The translations under genes and the position numbers were made by a program. A stretch of 64,000 nucleotides of DNA from Craterostigma plantagineum (taxonomy: Eukaryota; Streptophyta; Magnoliopsida; Lamiales; Linderniaceae): NCBI GenBank assembly GCA_027422505.1, contig JAPQWV010000752.1, positions 124,001 to 188,000 on the forward strand, in the 5' to 3' direction. Of the stretch, positions 44,176 to 55,253 are shown in pieces. Every line of letters starts with the position of its first letter. Position 1 is the first letter of the stretch. The notes below the pieces were generated by a model. The model was not told the DNA's origin. It was given only the letters and a program-made list of their open reading frames with translations, and searched no databases.

Positions 44176-46698
44176 TGTTGGAATTTTGATCTATAGAATA
44201 GGTTGAAGCTTGAATGAAGAAGAGATGCTTTAGATCTTAAGACCATACGTCTTAGAACTTCATTTCATAAGATACATAAACATTCATACATACATTCATC
44301 ATCATGCATATACATATATAACATCACAATAATTACATAAAGACAATAAAACACACATCACACAAACACATTATTACAACATGACAACCATAATGAAAAT
44401 ATTATGACTCATCAAAAGACATAATTATATGAGTTAGGTATAACATACATCCAACTCATTTATGAAATATATTAAATATAATTGAAAGAAACTTATTAAT
44501 TTAACACTCCTCCTTAAGTTTCTTCATGACGCTTAAACGACACTTAGACGTTTGAGCCTTCCTTTGGGCAATGGCTTCATCATCATATCAGTATGTTTAT
44601 CGTGAGAACGACATCGATAGAATTTTACCTTATCATCCTTTTTAGCTCTTCGAATAGCATGGAACTTGACTTCGACAGTTTCTACATTTGCAGCGGCTTC
44701 ATCGTGAACGGCAAGTTTTGGCTTTGGCGTGCTCCTCCTCATTTTAGACTTCTTTAAGGAATTGAGAACCAAATGTTGAATCTGAAATTTTCCGTCTATC
44801 ACCATCTCCTCCTTCATAGCATGTTCCCGTTCATCATGCTTCGTTACTTCTTTTAGCGAGGAATTTTCCAACATAGCATACATACATTTTTCATACTCCA
44901 TAGACGAGTCGAGAGATGAATCGTCTCCATCATGCGAAACATAGTTAACATCTTCACATATTTCGTTGAACTTCATAGGAAAGCTTTTCCCAACCATAGC
45001 CACCTTAGCTAAAATCACATCATTTGGATCATAGACAACACATGCGTTGTCTTTGAATAAAAGAGAGTATCCTTTTTCCATCATTATCGACACACTCAAA
45101 AGATTTTGAGTTAGATGAGGAACAAAGAGAACTTCGGGTATATACTTTGTACCTCGTTTTGTTTTGACTGGTATCGATCCCTTCCCTTCGGCTTCAATAA
45201 CTTTGCCATTTCCTAGTCGTACCTTCGTCTTGATGGATTTGTCCAAGCTCACAAACATCTTTTCATCTTTGCACATGTGGCTTGTACAACCACTATCAAT
45301 GAGCCATATTTGCTCACTTTTCTCCTCCGGCGTCGCCATAAAGAGCCATTCTTTAGCCTCTTCTTGATCATCGGAGACGTTGGCTTGTTGTGGTTGAACG
45401 TTGTCTTGTTTTTTAAGCCGACAATTCCTTTCAAGATGCCCCGTTTTCTTACAATAGTTGCACCGGATTGCGCCTTTTTCCTTGTACCAACAATCACCTT
45501 CGACGTGATTGTTTCGAAAGCATATTTTGCACGATCGGACCGGCTTTGCTTTGTATTTGTAATTTTGAGCACCTTGATCTTCATCATCCTTGTCTTCATC
45601 TTGGCTTATGCCTTCTTTTACTAGTTGTTTTCCTTTGATCTTCACTTTAAAGGCCGGAAAAGCTCCTTCGGTGGTATCTTCTTCTCTCATGTTTGCCCGT
45701 TGCTCTTGAGTTTGAAGCTTGCTAATGAGCTCCGCAACGGATAGAGTCTTGAGGTCGCATGATTCTTCGATAGCCGAAATTTTCGCTTCAAATTTTGAAG
45801 GTAGGCTTATCATCATCTTTTCCACCACCTTTGCGTCATTGAACTCTTCTCCCGTCAACCTTATTTTGTTAACAAGATCTAAAAGCTTGGAAGAGTAATC
45901 TTTCACCGAGTCTCCATCCTTCATCTTCAACATTTCAAACTCTCTTTTCAATGTTAAGAGTTTGATGCTCTTCACCCTTTCACTTCCTTCGAACTCTTCC
46001 TTCAACTTATCCCAAGCTTCTTTTGGATTTTCACAAGTCATGATTCTTGTGAAGATTGTATCTGAGAGAGCCGAGTGTAAACATGTTAGCGCTTTTGGTT
46101 TTTTCGCGAGGTCTTCTTCGTGCTTCTTCATTTGAGCAATCGTCGGGTTTGCTCGTAAGGCCGGTGGTTCTTCATCATTTTCGACCACATTCCATAGGCA
46201 TAGCGCTTTCAAATATGCCTTCATCTTGATCGCCCATATATGATAGTTTTCACCGTTGAAAACCGGAGGCCCCGTGCTTAGAGAGTTGCTCGCCATCTTC
46301 TTCGATTTCTTCTACGGTATAAATTTTTTTAACTCACAAGTCCCTCAAGAATAAAGCTCTGATACCGTGTTGGAATTTTGATGTATAGAATAGGTTGAAG
46401 CTTGAATGAAGAAGAGATGCTTTAGATCTTAAGACCATACGTCTTAGAACTTCATTTCATAACATACATAAACATTCATACATACATTCATCATCATGCA
46501 TATACATATATAACATCACAATAATTACATAAAGACAATAAAACACACATCACACAAACACATTATTACAACATGACAACCATAATGAAAATATTATGAC
46601 TCATCAAAAGACATAATTATATGAGTTAGGTATAACATACATCCAACTCATTTATGAAATATATTAAATATAATTGAAAGAAACTTATTAATTTAACA
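44176..46698 (-). mobile_element. non-autonomous gag-protease-only Copia element (TR-GAG-like)
   Basis: Two 331-bp LTRs (44176-44506 and 46368-46698) share TG...CA ends and differ at only two positions that I could find. GTTTC is duplicated at 44171-44175 and 46699-46703. A PBS-like CGGTATCAGAGC follows the 5' LTR (46356-46367), differing from the initiator Met site only in its first base, and an AAGGAGGAG purine tract precedes the 3' LTR. The interior is only about 1.86 kb and contains one long ORF. RT and integrase are absent. Confidence 0.93.
44533..46296 (-). CDS. gag-protease polyprotein fused to a remnant of the RNase H C-terminus (587 aa)
   Basis: The uninterrupted frame starts MASNSLSTGPPVFNGENYHI, a Copia gag of the DUF4219/UBN2 type (residues 1-200). 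Two CCHC-like zinc knuckles follow (CKICFRNNHVEGDC and CNYCKKTGHLERNC, about residues 262-300). The aspartic protease has WLIDSGCTSHMC (about residue 335) and its flap region. From about residue 430 there is unfamiliar acidic sequence. The last 45 residues (VEVKFHAIRR, then CRSHDKHTDMMMKPLPKGR) resemble the end of Copia RNase H. The ORF thus looks like an in-frame internal deletion that removed integrase, RT and most of RNase H yet stayed open. It would need proteins from a partner element to move. Confidence 0.88.
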   Translation of the reverse strand: MASNSLSTGPPVFNGENYHIWAIKMKAYLKALCLWNVVENDEEPPALRANPTIAQMKKHEEDLAKKPKALTCLHSALSDTIFTRIMTCENPKEAWDKLKEEFEGSERVKSIKLLTLKREFEMLKMKDGDSVKDYSSKLLDLVNKIRLTGEEFNDAKVVEKMMISLPSKFEAKISAIEESCDLKTLSVAELISKLQTQEQRANMREEDTTEGAFPAFKVKIKGKQLVKEGISQDEDKDDEDQGAQNYKYKAKPVRSCKICFRNNHVEGDCWYKEKGAIRCNYCKKTGHLERNCRLKKQDNVQPQQANVSDDQEEAKEWLFMATPEEKSEQIWLIDSGCTSHMCKDEKMFVSLDKSIKTKVRLGNGKVIEAEGKGSIPVKTKRGTKYIPEVLFVPHLTQNLLSVSIMMEKGYSLLFKDNACVVYDPNDVILAKVAMVGKSFPMKFNEICEDVNYVSHDGDDSSLDSSMEYEKCMYAMLENSSLKEVTKHDEREHAMKEEMVIDGKFQIQHLVLNSLKKSKMRRSTPKPKLAVHDEAAANVETVEVKFHAIRRAKKDDKVKFYRCRSHDKHTDMMMKPLPKGRLKRLSVV

Positions 46699-47144
46699 GT
46701 TTCGCCAATCTCTGTAAATGTAGTGAAAGAAATTCATCTTCGTTGAATTTGCTGTCGATGGTTCATTATCTAATGTATTACACTTATTGAGTAGGTGGAG
46801 ATCTAATATATGCTGTACTTGATTTGGTGTTAGGTGGGCTGCGAATTGGGCTTTTGTCCACATAGTTGGGAGCCCAAACCCAACATGTTTATATAAAACT
46901 AACTCATGGGGATAATAAAATAAAATGTATGTTTGATTAGTAGGTTTAGATAAACACATGTGGGGTGCGTGTTTATTCAAACATGCTGGCATAAGTTTAA
47001 AGTATGATTATATAAACAAATGATTTTTTTAAACCAAACAATTGAAGATGTGTTAAACCCACACTTAAAATATCTAAACCCATGAACCAACCGAGCCTTC
47101 CATCAATTGGACGGTTTATAGAAAAATCCTGACGCTTAATAAAA
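46699..47144. other. intergenic DNA between the gag-only element and the Helitron
   Basis: AT-rich. It represents the original upstream flank of the acyl-activating-enzyme gene before the gag-only element inserted. No ORF is supported. Confidence 0.6.
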
Positions 47145-47155
47145 CTAGTAGAGGA

Positions 47156-47172
47156 CACGTGCGTTGCACGTG
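47156..47172 (-). terminator. Helitron 3' terminal hairpin
   Basis: A 7-bp stem CACGTGC / GCACGTG with a 3-base loop lies 7 bp inside the CTAG terminus. It is the signal that ends rolling-circle replication. Confidence 0.85.
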
Positions 47173-50100
47173 AAAGCAGTATTTTTTTTTTTTTATTTTG
47201 TGTACATTTATAAAGTGTTTAAATAATTTTCAGTCATACTTGCATGTCATATGTAGTTTAAAAGAGTAGTTTCTATATGGTCGATCATTAGCATGAAACA
47301 GTTACGGCAGAAGATATACATTGGCATGATAATGGTCACTAAATTCTCAACTGGTAGTAGAAATGGTTCCAGACTTAGATAACAATTACGCCAAAAATGT
47401 AGCCAACGCGACCGCTCTCCTGGCTCCAAAAGAACTTCGATCATCAACTCCAAAATGCAGTATAGGAATCTGATCTATTATCAACTGTGATTTTCTGTTC
47501 ACCAAAATTATTAATTTTTTAGACTTCAAGTATAGGAAAACGAACCTTTTGGAATTGGAATTGTTTATGGTAACAATTATTGTAACTTTGACGTCGTATA
47601 AATGCTTTCGAACTCTGCAATCTTAGTAGCAATAATGGTAGTCATACCACATAGATTTGGAAATTGAACATGAAACATTAATGGAATAGTAGTAAAGTAA
47701 ACATACTATTGTTTCACTCTTTAGCTTCCTCGGTTCAGGCGCTGACTCCCTATCCCAAAAACATGGTACCATGAAACGTAAGTATGTGTCTGAATTTTGA
47801 TTTATCTAGGATGAAATCTAAAGTAAGTGAAATTGAGCTTCATAAACTCGAAAAGTAAATGTATGTATGAGTCTTCTTCGTAGCCGGTTAGAAAAAATAC
47901 ATTTGTTAGAATGCAATGATTTAGGTAAGAATAACCGAAAAACTTACAGAATTATCAATCGTCTACGTAATGTAATTAATGAAATTTGGGAAGTCCTTTT
48001 TTTGAAGACGAAACTTTTTACAAATATAGAAGATTCTGATAAAATCCAGCTAATGATTGACTTAATTGAAGAAGTGAAACAGTGGCTTCATTATTAGTGG
48101 AATATTAGTGGCTTCATTCTGATGAAATCCAGCTAATTACTTACCTTTCATGTGTTGGCTCCATATGTTGCACTATTATTGTCACCACAACTACCTGCAA
48201 TGTGTAGACAGTGATTATCAAAATCTGTTTTTAGTAGACAAGCAGCTACTATTATAGAAGTCTAACAAAGAAAAAAAGAATTAAAATAAACGTACCGAAT
48301 GCTAGAATTTCATGATAGTAAACATTTTTGGTCCACGTCCCATCAACATCTTGGTTCGTTTGTGGCTTAATTAGAACTTTAGTATTGGACATTGAAGTTC
48401 CTCTAGATAAAGCAACATAAAGTTGTCCGTGGGAGAATACAGGTTGCGGCAAGTAAACACCAACAAACGGTATGGTCCGTCCTTGTGCTTTATTAATTGT
48501 CATAGCGAAACACAAACGTAATGGGAATTGTTTTCTCTTAAATCCGAATGGATATCCTTCATTCTCCGCAGGAGCTAACTGTATTCTTAGAATGAAGACA
48601 TGCTTTCCAGAGTGATGTCCTACAGTAATTTTTGCATGTATTACATTGTCCTCGAATCCTCTGCATACCATTCTAGTACCATTGCACAACCCATCAGAAG
48701 GATCTAAGTTTCGCAGCAAAATAACAGGACAACCATTCCAAACGATGAGGCGGCATTCCATTTGGTGTCAATGAGTTCAAGAATTCAGACTGGTAATAAT
48801 TTTGAGTGTCGTCAACTGCTTCATCGAAGCTGACAAATGTTCTGGCAACTCCTGGAAATGATTGGATTACTTTCTCATTTAACCTGTCAACATACTCGTT
48901 CTTCGTAGAGAGTATAGCACGACTTGTCATATATGAAGATGAATGAGCATATTGGGACAAGTTCGGAAATACAGTATCAATAAGCTTTTGTTCAGATCCA
49001 TCTTCGTCATTGTCGTCGTAATCAATTACCATGTCATTAGGAATTCGTATGTTGCCAGCCTCATTTGTAGGTTCACTTCCTTTTCCAACTCTGAGCAAAA
49101 AATCACCAAAAGCGGGGTCTGATCGTGTACGCATGTTCTCAGAAAGAGTTAGAATAGTCATTTTTGTAAACAAAAACGACCTCGCTAAACTTGCATCTAT
49201 GGTTTCTTGAACCGTGGCTCTGGGAACAACCGGCAACACTTGCATAATGTCACCACCAAGTACGACAACTTTTCCACCAAATGGTTCGACAATGCCAGTC
49301 ACTTCCTGTAGGGTTCTATGGACCGTTTCAATTGCCAATCGCTTAGCCATTGGCGCTTCATCCCATATAATCAAATTTGTTTTACGTAACATCAGCAAGT
49401 CCACTTTGCTTTGATATCATGCAAAAACTCCTCTCATGTATTTCAATTGGTATTTTGAACAGTGAGTGAGCTGTGCGACCACCTGGTAATATAGAAGCGG
49501 CTACCCCCGAAGTAGCTGTAGCAAGAGCAATGAGATTTTCCGACCTAAGTTTTCCCAATAAAGCTCGATACAAATGAGTTTTCCTGTCCCTCCAGGTCCA
49601 TTAACAAAAAAAACTCCATCGGTTTTCGATTCGACACAGTTATGTATAGTCGTGGAAGCTTTTAGTTGCCCTGCATTTAAGCTAAACTGTGTCGAGTAAT
49701 CATCACGTGGAACTTCTACGGATGATTCATCAATGACTTCGTTCCGAAGCAAATTTTCTCGTTCTTGTATGCCGTCTTCTATGCCAGATTTTCCCATACT
49801 TTGTAAGAAAGAATTAATGCTTTTCAATGTCTTCAACTTTAGTGCTTCTGAAGAATATCCAGCTCTGGTAAAATCATCTAACATCGCCTGAAACGATTTT
49901 CCTACAGATTCATAACATCAGTAGGTTCACAATACACTAAGATAGTTGCGAATAGCCTTCGTAAAGCGTGAGGCATTTGAAATGTAACAGCTTCGTTCAA
50001 ACACTCAAATATGCTCTGATCAGATTCCAACAAACCCCTTTTCTGGGCAGCCTCCTTGAAAGTTTTGCAAATATTTTCGTTAACTGCTAATAAATGATCA

Positions 50101-50189
50101 AATGAAGTTGGCCCTCTAACGTGATTTAATAGCAATCTCAAGTAATATCGTTCTCCTTCAGCTGGATTGGCACTGTTTACGCGACCAAT

Positions 50190-50637
50190 TGTCAGACTAT
50201 GCGGCTATGACAAATCAAAAGAAAAAAAAATTGATCACATGGTTTGAATTGTCGCTTGGTTCACATCTAGAAATGAGGTAAGCGATTACCTCATTTGTTC
50301 GAGTATGATTGCCTATAAATAGGCTGCAACGATCAATGCAAAAATCATCCCAAAACAGAGTGAAAAGAGAAAGTGAGAGGTAGAGAGAAAATTAATAGAG
50401 AGTTTGTCGGTATTTTCTCCGACTATAAAGAGAGAGGTTGAGGGTTTTCTCCTTTGTAGTACGAGAGGTTGTAACTCCTATATTTCTCCTATAGTGAATT
50501 CTTCTTCCTTGCCCGTGGTTTTTACCCCGATTTGTTTGGGGGGTTTTCCACGTTAAATCTTGGTGTCCACATTTTATCTTTAATTGTTCAAATATTAGCC
50601 GCGGTATTACTCGACCGGGTCCGCTGCCACGCCAACA
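50190..50637 (+). repeat. 5' LTR of the nested Copia (448 bp)
   Basis: It begins TGTCAGACTATGCGG and ends ACGCCAACA. A CCTATAAATAGGC TATA box near 50311 is the probable promoter. Confidence 0.94.
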
Positions 50638-50639
50638 AT

Positions 50640-50651
50640 TGGTATCAGAGC
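50640..50651 (+). other. primer binding site for initiator tRNA-Met
   Basis: TGGTATCAGAGC lies 2 bp after the 5' LTR. Confidence 0.9.
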
Positions 50652-50834
50652 CTAGCTTGGGTTTTATATATTTATTTATCGTATGCTCTGTGGTTGCCAC
50701 TAACGTGGACCCTCCACATCAGAAAATAATAAATATTATACTGCCCTTGTTACGGTGACGAAAAAGCCGGGACGAGTTCAATAATTATCTGCTGCAACCC
50801 CGTCGGAGGTATCGCTCACGACTGAGCAGAAATT

Positions 50835-53800
50835 ATGGCGGCGAAATTCGATATTGAAAAGTTCAACGGGAGAAATTTCTCACTGTGGAAATTAAAGATA
50901 AAGGCGATCTTACGCAAAGACGGCTGTCTGGAGGCTATCGATGGAAAACCAGCCACCGAGACAGACGACAAGAAATGGAACGAGATGGACGGGAGCGCCG
51001 TCGCAAATCTCCATCTGGCACTAGCAGATGAGATATTGTCTAGCGTCGAAGAAAAGAAAACGGCAAAGGAGATTTGGGACCACCTAACCAATCTGTACGA
51101 GCCGACGTCGTTACACAACAAAATTTTCTTGAAGAGAAAATTGTTCACCTTGAGAATGTCTGAATCTACTTCGGTGACGGAGCATCTCAACGTCTTAAAT
51201 ACTCTATTTTCCCAGCTAACATCGTTGGGGTACAAAACAGAGGATAAAGAACGTGCGGAAATTCTACTTCAAAGTCTGCCTGATTCGTATGATCAACTCA
51301 TCGTCAACTTGACGAACAACGCAAAAGTTCTGGTCTTCAACAACCTCGCGGCCGCTATTCTCGAAGAAGAAAATCGGCGAAAGAACAAGGAGGACCAGCA
51401 AGCAAGCTCGCAACAGGTCGAAGCTTTGACGGTGATGAGAGGGAGATCAACGGAACGTGGTTCAAGTGGGAGTCACACTCAAGGCAGGGGAAAATCAAGA
51501 AGTAAGAAGAAGGATATGAAATGCTACCACTGTGGAAAGAAGGGTCACCTAAAGAAGGATTGTTGGAGCCTGAAGAATTCCAATCCTCAAGGAAATCTGG
51601 CAAACGCGCCAGGCGGAGACGTATTGTGTAGCGAAGCAGCTATCTCAACGGAGAGCAGGAAGTCGTACGATGAAATATGGCTTCTTGACTCGGGCGCAAC
51701 TTATCATATGACCTCTCGAAGAGATTGGTTCAACCACTACGAACCTATCGTAGGAGGATCTGTGTACAGTTGCGAAGATAATGCTTTAAAGATCGTAGGT
51801 GTTGGAACCGTGAGGTTGAAGTTGCACGACGGTACAGTTCGCACTATTCAGGGAGTGCGACACGTGGAAGGTCTCAAGAAGAATTTATTATCTGTGGGAC
51901 AGCTCGATGATCTTGGTTGTGAAATCAAAGTTCGGGAAGGAATAATGAAGATATTCCGGGGAGCACTTGTAGTAATGAAAGGTGAAAAGGTTGCTGCAAA
52001 TCTGTATACGCTGTTGGGAGAGACGGTGCAAGACGGGGAAGCATCTGTGGCTTCAGGAGGTTCAAGCGAAAGATCTACTATGCTGTGGCATCAGAAGCTT
52101 GGCCATATGTCAGAACAAGGCATGAAAATTCTTGCGGGCCAGAATCTACTTTCGGGTCTCACGAAGGTGTCACTACCGTTCTGTGAGCATTGCGTAGCAA
52201 ACAAGCAGCATAGGCTACAATTCAACACATCGAATTCTAGAAGCAACAATATTCTAGAATTGGTTCACTCTGATGTATGGCAGTCACCAGTTTCATCCCG
52301 AGGAGGAGGGAAGTACTTCGTGTCTTTCATCGACGATTACTCCCGGAGGTGTTGGGTGTATATCATCAAGAGTAAGGGGGATGTGTTTGCAACCTTCAAG
52401 AATTTCAAGGCTCGGGTCAAACTTGATACTGGAAAGAAGATCAAGTGTTTGAGGACGGATAATGGAGGAGAATATACTGGCAGGGAATTTGATAGTTTTT
52501 GCAAAAGAGAAGGCATCAAAAGGCACTTCACTACGGCGTATACTCCACAACAAAATGGAGTGGCGGAGCGGATGAACAGGACTCTGTTGGAGAGAACAAG
52601 AGCCATGTTGGGAGCTGCAGGTCTGGATAAATCATACTGGGCAGAAGCAGTCAACACCGCCTGCTACGTGATCAATCGATCGCCTTCAACGGCAATTGAT
52701 CAGAAGACGCCGATGGAGATGTGGACCGGAAAGCCAGCGGATTATTCCAAACTCCATGTATTTGGAAGTCCTGTGTACGTGATGTACAACGCCCAAGAAA
52801 CTACGAAGCTGGATCCGAAGTCCAGAAAGTGTTTGTTCTTGGGGTATGCTGATGGTGTGAAGGGGTATCGCCTGTGGGATCCCACTGCCCACAAGGTTGT
52901 CATCAGCAGGGAGGTTATCTTCTTAGAAGATAAACTAATAAGAGAAAATGATAGCACTACAAAGGAAAGCCCAGATACTACGACAATTCAGGTGAAAGGA
53001 AAGTCGGGGGAACAAGATTCTTCTGAAGCAGCACCGGAGCACGAGGCAGGGCCAAGCGAATCTTTAGAGCCAGAAATTAGGAGGGGCACACGGAAAAGAG
53101 CCGCACCATCCTGGCATGAAGATTACGATATGGACAGCAACGTTGCATACTGTCTACTAACTGATGACGGAGAACCATCAACTCTTCAAGAAGCACTGAA
53201 CAGTTCAGATGCAGGTCAGTGGTTGGCGGCAATGCAAGAAGAAATGGAAGCTCTACGGAAAAATAAGACTTGGGAGTTGGTGCCACTACCTCAGGGAAGA
53301 AAGGCAATCGGCAATAAATGGGTCTTTAAGATCAAGCGGAATAGCGACGATCAAGTGGAGCGGTTTCGTGCACGACTGGTGGTTAAAGGCTACGCTCAGA
53401 AGGAAGGCATTGACTTCAATGAGATATTCTCACCGGTGGTTCGACTGACGACTGTTCGGGTACTCCTGGCGATGTGTGCTACATTTAACCTACATCTAGA
53501 GCAACTAGATGTGAAGACGGCTTTTCTTCATGGAGATCTTGAAGAAGAGATTTATATGCTCCAGCCGGAAGGTTTTGAAGACAAAGAAAAACGGAACTTG
53601 GTTTGCAGGTTGAACAAATCTCTATACGGTCTCAAACAGGCGCCGAGGTGTTGGTATAAGAGATTTGATTCCTTCATCATGAGCCTTGGATACAACAGAT
53701 TAAATGCAGACCCTTGTGCATATTTCAAGAGGTTTGGTGAAAGTGATTTTATCATATTACTGTTGTATGTTGACGACATGTTGGTAGCAGGCCCCAACAA

Positions 53801-54731
53801 AGATCGTGTTGAAGAACTCAATGCACAGTTGGCTAGGGAATTTGAAATGAAGGACTTGGGACCAGCAAACAAGATTCTAGGGATGCAAATTTACCGAGAC
53901 AGAAATAACAGGAAGATTTGGCTTTCGCAGAAGAATTATCTAAGGAAGGTCTTGCGACGCTTCAATATGCAAGATTGTAAGCCAATTTCTACCCCACTTC
54001 TTGTTAATTTCAAATTATCCTCAAGTATGAGTCCTAGCAGTGAAGAAGGGAGGATGGAGATGTCTCGAGTACCGTATGCATCAGCGGTGGGAAGTCTTAT
54101 GTTCGCGATGATTTGTACACGACCAGACATTGCCCATGCAGTGGGAGTAGTAAGTCGGTACATGGCGAATCCGGGCAAAGAGCATTGGAGCGCGGTGAAG
54201 AGGATCCTACGATATATCAGAGGGACCTCGGATGTTGCATTATGTTATGGAGGAGCAGACTTTACTGTCAGAGGGTACGTTGACTCTGATTATGCAGGTG
54301 ATCTTGACAAGAGCAAATCTACCACGGGATATGTGTTCACTCTTACTGGCGGAGCCGTAAGCTGGGTATCAAAACTTCAGTCCGTTGTCGCGACGTCAAC
54401 AACTGAAGCTGAATATGTTGCAGCTACGCAGGCAAGTAAAGAGGCGGTATGGTTGAAAATGATCATGGAGGAACTCGGGCACGAACAGAAGAATATTCTT
54501 CTGTTCTGTGACAGTCAGAGTGCCTTGCATCTTGCAAGGAATCCAGCTTTTCATTCCAGGTCAAAACATATACGAGTCCAGTATCACTTCGTTCGTGAGA
54601 AAGTGGAAGAGGGCACGGTAGATATGCAGAAGATACATACGAAAGATAACCTAGCAGATTTCTTGACGAAAGCGGTCAACACTGACAAGTTCGTTTGGTG
54701 TCGTTCCTCGAGTGGCCTAGCGGAAACGTAA
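50835..54731 (+). CDS. intact Copia gag-pol polyprotein (1298 aa)
   Basis: A single frame from MAAKFDIEKFNGRNF to the TAA. Gag is at residues 1-220, the zinc knuckle is CYHCGKKGHLKKDC near 230, and the protease is WLLDSGATYHMTS near 283. The integrase finger has WHQKLGHMSEQG and CEHCVANKQH, and its core has FIDDYSRRCWVY, LRTDNGGEYTG and PQQNGVAERMNR. RT starts near residue 820 with WELVPLPQGRKAIGNKWVFK broken here as WELVPLPQG...NKWVFK, and has the catalytic LLLYVDDMLVAG. RNase H carries YVDSDYAGDLDKSKSTTGY and LADFLTKAV. All catalytic motifs are present and there are no frame breaks. The gag and domain order fit the Tork/Tnt1 lineage. Confidence 0.96.
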   Translation: MAAKFDIEKFNGRNFSLWKLKIKAILRKDGCLEAIDGKPATETDDKKWNEMDGSAVANLHLALADEILSSVEEKKTAKEIWDHLTNLYEPTSLHNKIFLKRKLFTLRMSESTSVTEHLNVLNTLFSQLTSLGYKTEDKERAEILLQSLPDSYDQLIVNLTNNAKVLVFNNLAAAILEEENRRKNKEDQQASSQQVEALTVMRGRSTERGSSGSHTQGRGKSRSKKKDMKCYHCGKKGHLKKDCWSLKNSNPQGNLANAPGGDVLCSEAAISTESRKSYDEIWLLDSGATYHMTSRRDWFNHYEPIVGGSVYSCEDNALKIVGVGTVRLKLHDGTVRTIQGVRHVEGLKKNLLSVGQLDDLGCEIKVREGIMKIFRGALVVMKGEKVAANLYTLLGETVQDGEASVASGGSSERSTMLWHQKLGHMSEQGMKILAGQNLLSGLTKVSLPFCEHCVANKQHRLQFNTSNSRSNNILELVHSDVWQSPVSSRGGGKYFVSFIDDYSRRCWVYIIKSKGDVFATFKNFKARVKLDTGKKIKCLRTDNGGEYTGREFDSFCKREGIKRHFTTAYTPQQNGVAERMNRTLLERTRAMLGAAGLDKSYWAEAVNTACYVINRSPSTAIDQKTPMEMWTGKPADYSKLHVFGSPVYVMYNAQETTKLDPKSRKCLFLGYADGVKGYRLWDPTAHKVVISREVIFLEDKLIRENDSTTKESPDTTTIQVKGKSGEQDSSEAAPEHEAGPSESLEPEIRRGTRKRAAPSWHEDYDMDSNVAYCLLTDDGEPSTLQEALNSSDAGQWLAAMQEEMEALRKNKTWELVPLPQGRKAIGNKWVFKIKRNSDDQVERFRARLVVKGYAQKEGIDFNEIFSPVVRLTTVRVLLAMCATFNLHLEQLDVKTAFLHGDLEEEIYMLQPEGFEDKEKRNLVCRLNKSLYGLKQAPRCWYKRFDSFIMSLGYNRLNADPCAYFKRFGESDFIILLLYVDDMLVAGPNKDRVEELNAQLAREFEMKDLGPANKILGMQIYRDRNNRKIWLSQKNYLRKVLRRFNMQDCKPISTPLLVNFKLSSSMSPSSEEGRMEMSRVPYASAVGSLMFAMICTRPDIAHAVGVVSRYMANPGKEHWSAVKRILRYIRGTSDVALCYGGADFTVRGYVDSDYAGDLDKSKSTTGYVFTLTGGAVSWVSKLQSVVATSTTEAEYVAATQASKEAVWLKMIMEELGHEQKNILLFCDSQSALHLARNPAFHSRSKHIRVQYHFVREKVEEGTVDMQKIHTKDNLADFLTKAVNTDKFVWCRSSSGLAET

Positions 54732-54805
54732 GCAACATGAATGGCAAGGGAGAAAGAATGGTGTGAAGATCCGATTGATCTCAATCAAATCTTCAAGTGG
54801 GAGAT

Positions 54806-55253
54806 TGTCAGACTATGCGGCTATGACAAATCAAAAGAAAAAAAAATTGATCACATGGTTTGAATTGTCGCTTGGTTCACATCTAGAAATGAGGTAAGCG
54901 ATTACCTCATTTGTTCGAGTATGATTGCCTATAAATAGGCTGCAACGATCAATGCAAAAATCATCCCAAAACAGAGTGAAAAGAGAAAGTGAGAGGTAGA
55001 GAGAAAATTAATAGAGAGTTTGTCGGTATTTTCTCCGACTATAAAGAGAGAGGTTGAGGGTTTTCTCCTTTGTAGTACGAGAGGTTGTAACTCCTATATT
55101 TCTCCTATAGTGAATTCTTCTTCCTTGCCCGTGGTTTTTACCCCGATTTGTTTGGGGGGTTTTCCACGTTAAATCTTGGTGTCCACATTTTATCTTTAAT
55201 TGTTCAAATATTAGCCGCGGTATTACTCGACCGGGTCCGCTGCCACGCCAACA
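54806..55253 (+). repeat. 3' LTR of the nested Copia (448 bp)
   Basis: Same length and, by eye, same sequence as the 5' LTR. It is followed directly by the CCAAT duplication and the Helitron coding sequence. Confidence 0.94.

Larger units (their letters stand above)
50190..55253 (+). mobile_element. intact Copia LTR retrotransposon (Tork/Tnt1-like) nested in the Helitron
   Basis: The 448-bp LTRs at 50190-50637 and 54806-55253 appear identical. CCAAT is duplicated at 50185-50189 and 55254-55258. The PBS TGGTATCAGAGC (50640-50651) and a polypurine tract ending AAGTGGGAGAT before the 3' LTR are present. One uninterrupted polyprotein fills the interior. It is the most complete element of the window and could be autonomous. 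Confidence 0.96.

Noticed and set aside
47867..48097. 76-codon plus-strand frame within the Helitron as a captured gene
   Set aside because: No recognisable domain; it lies in the non-coding 3' part and is short enough to be chance.
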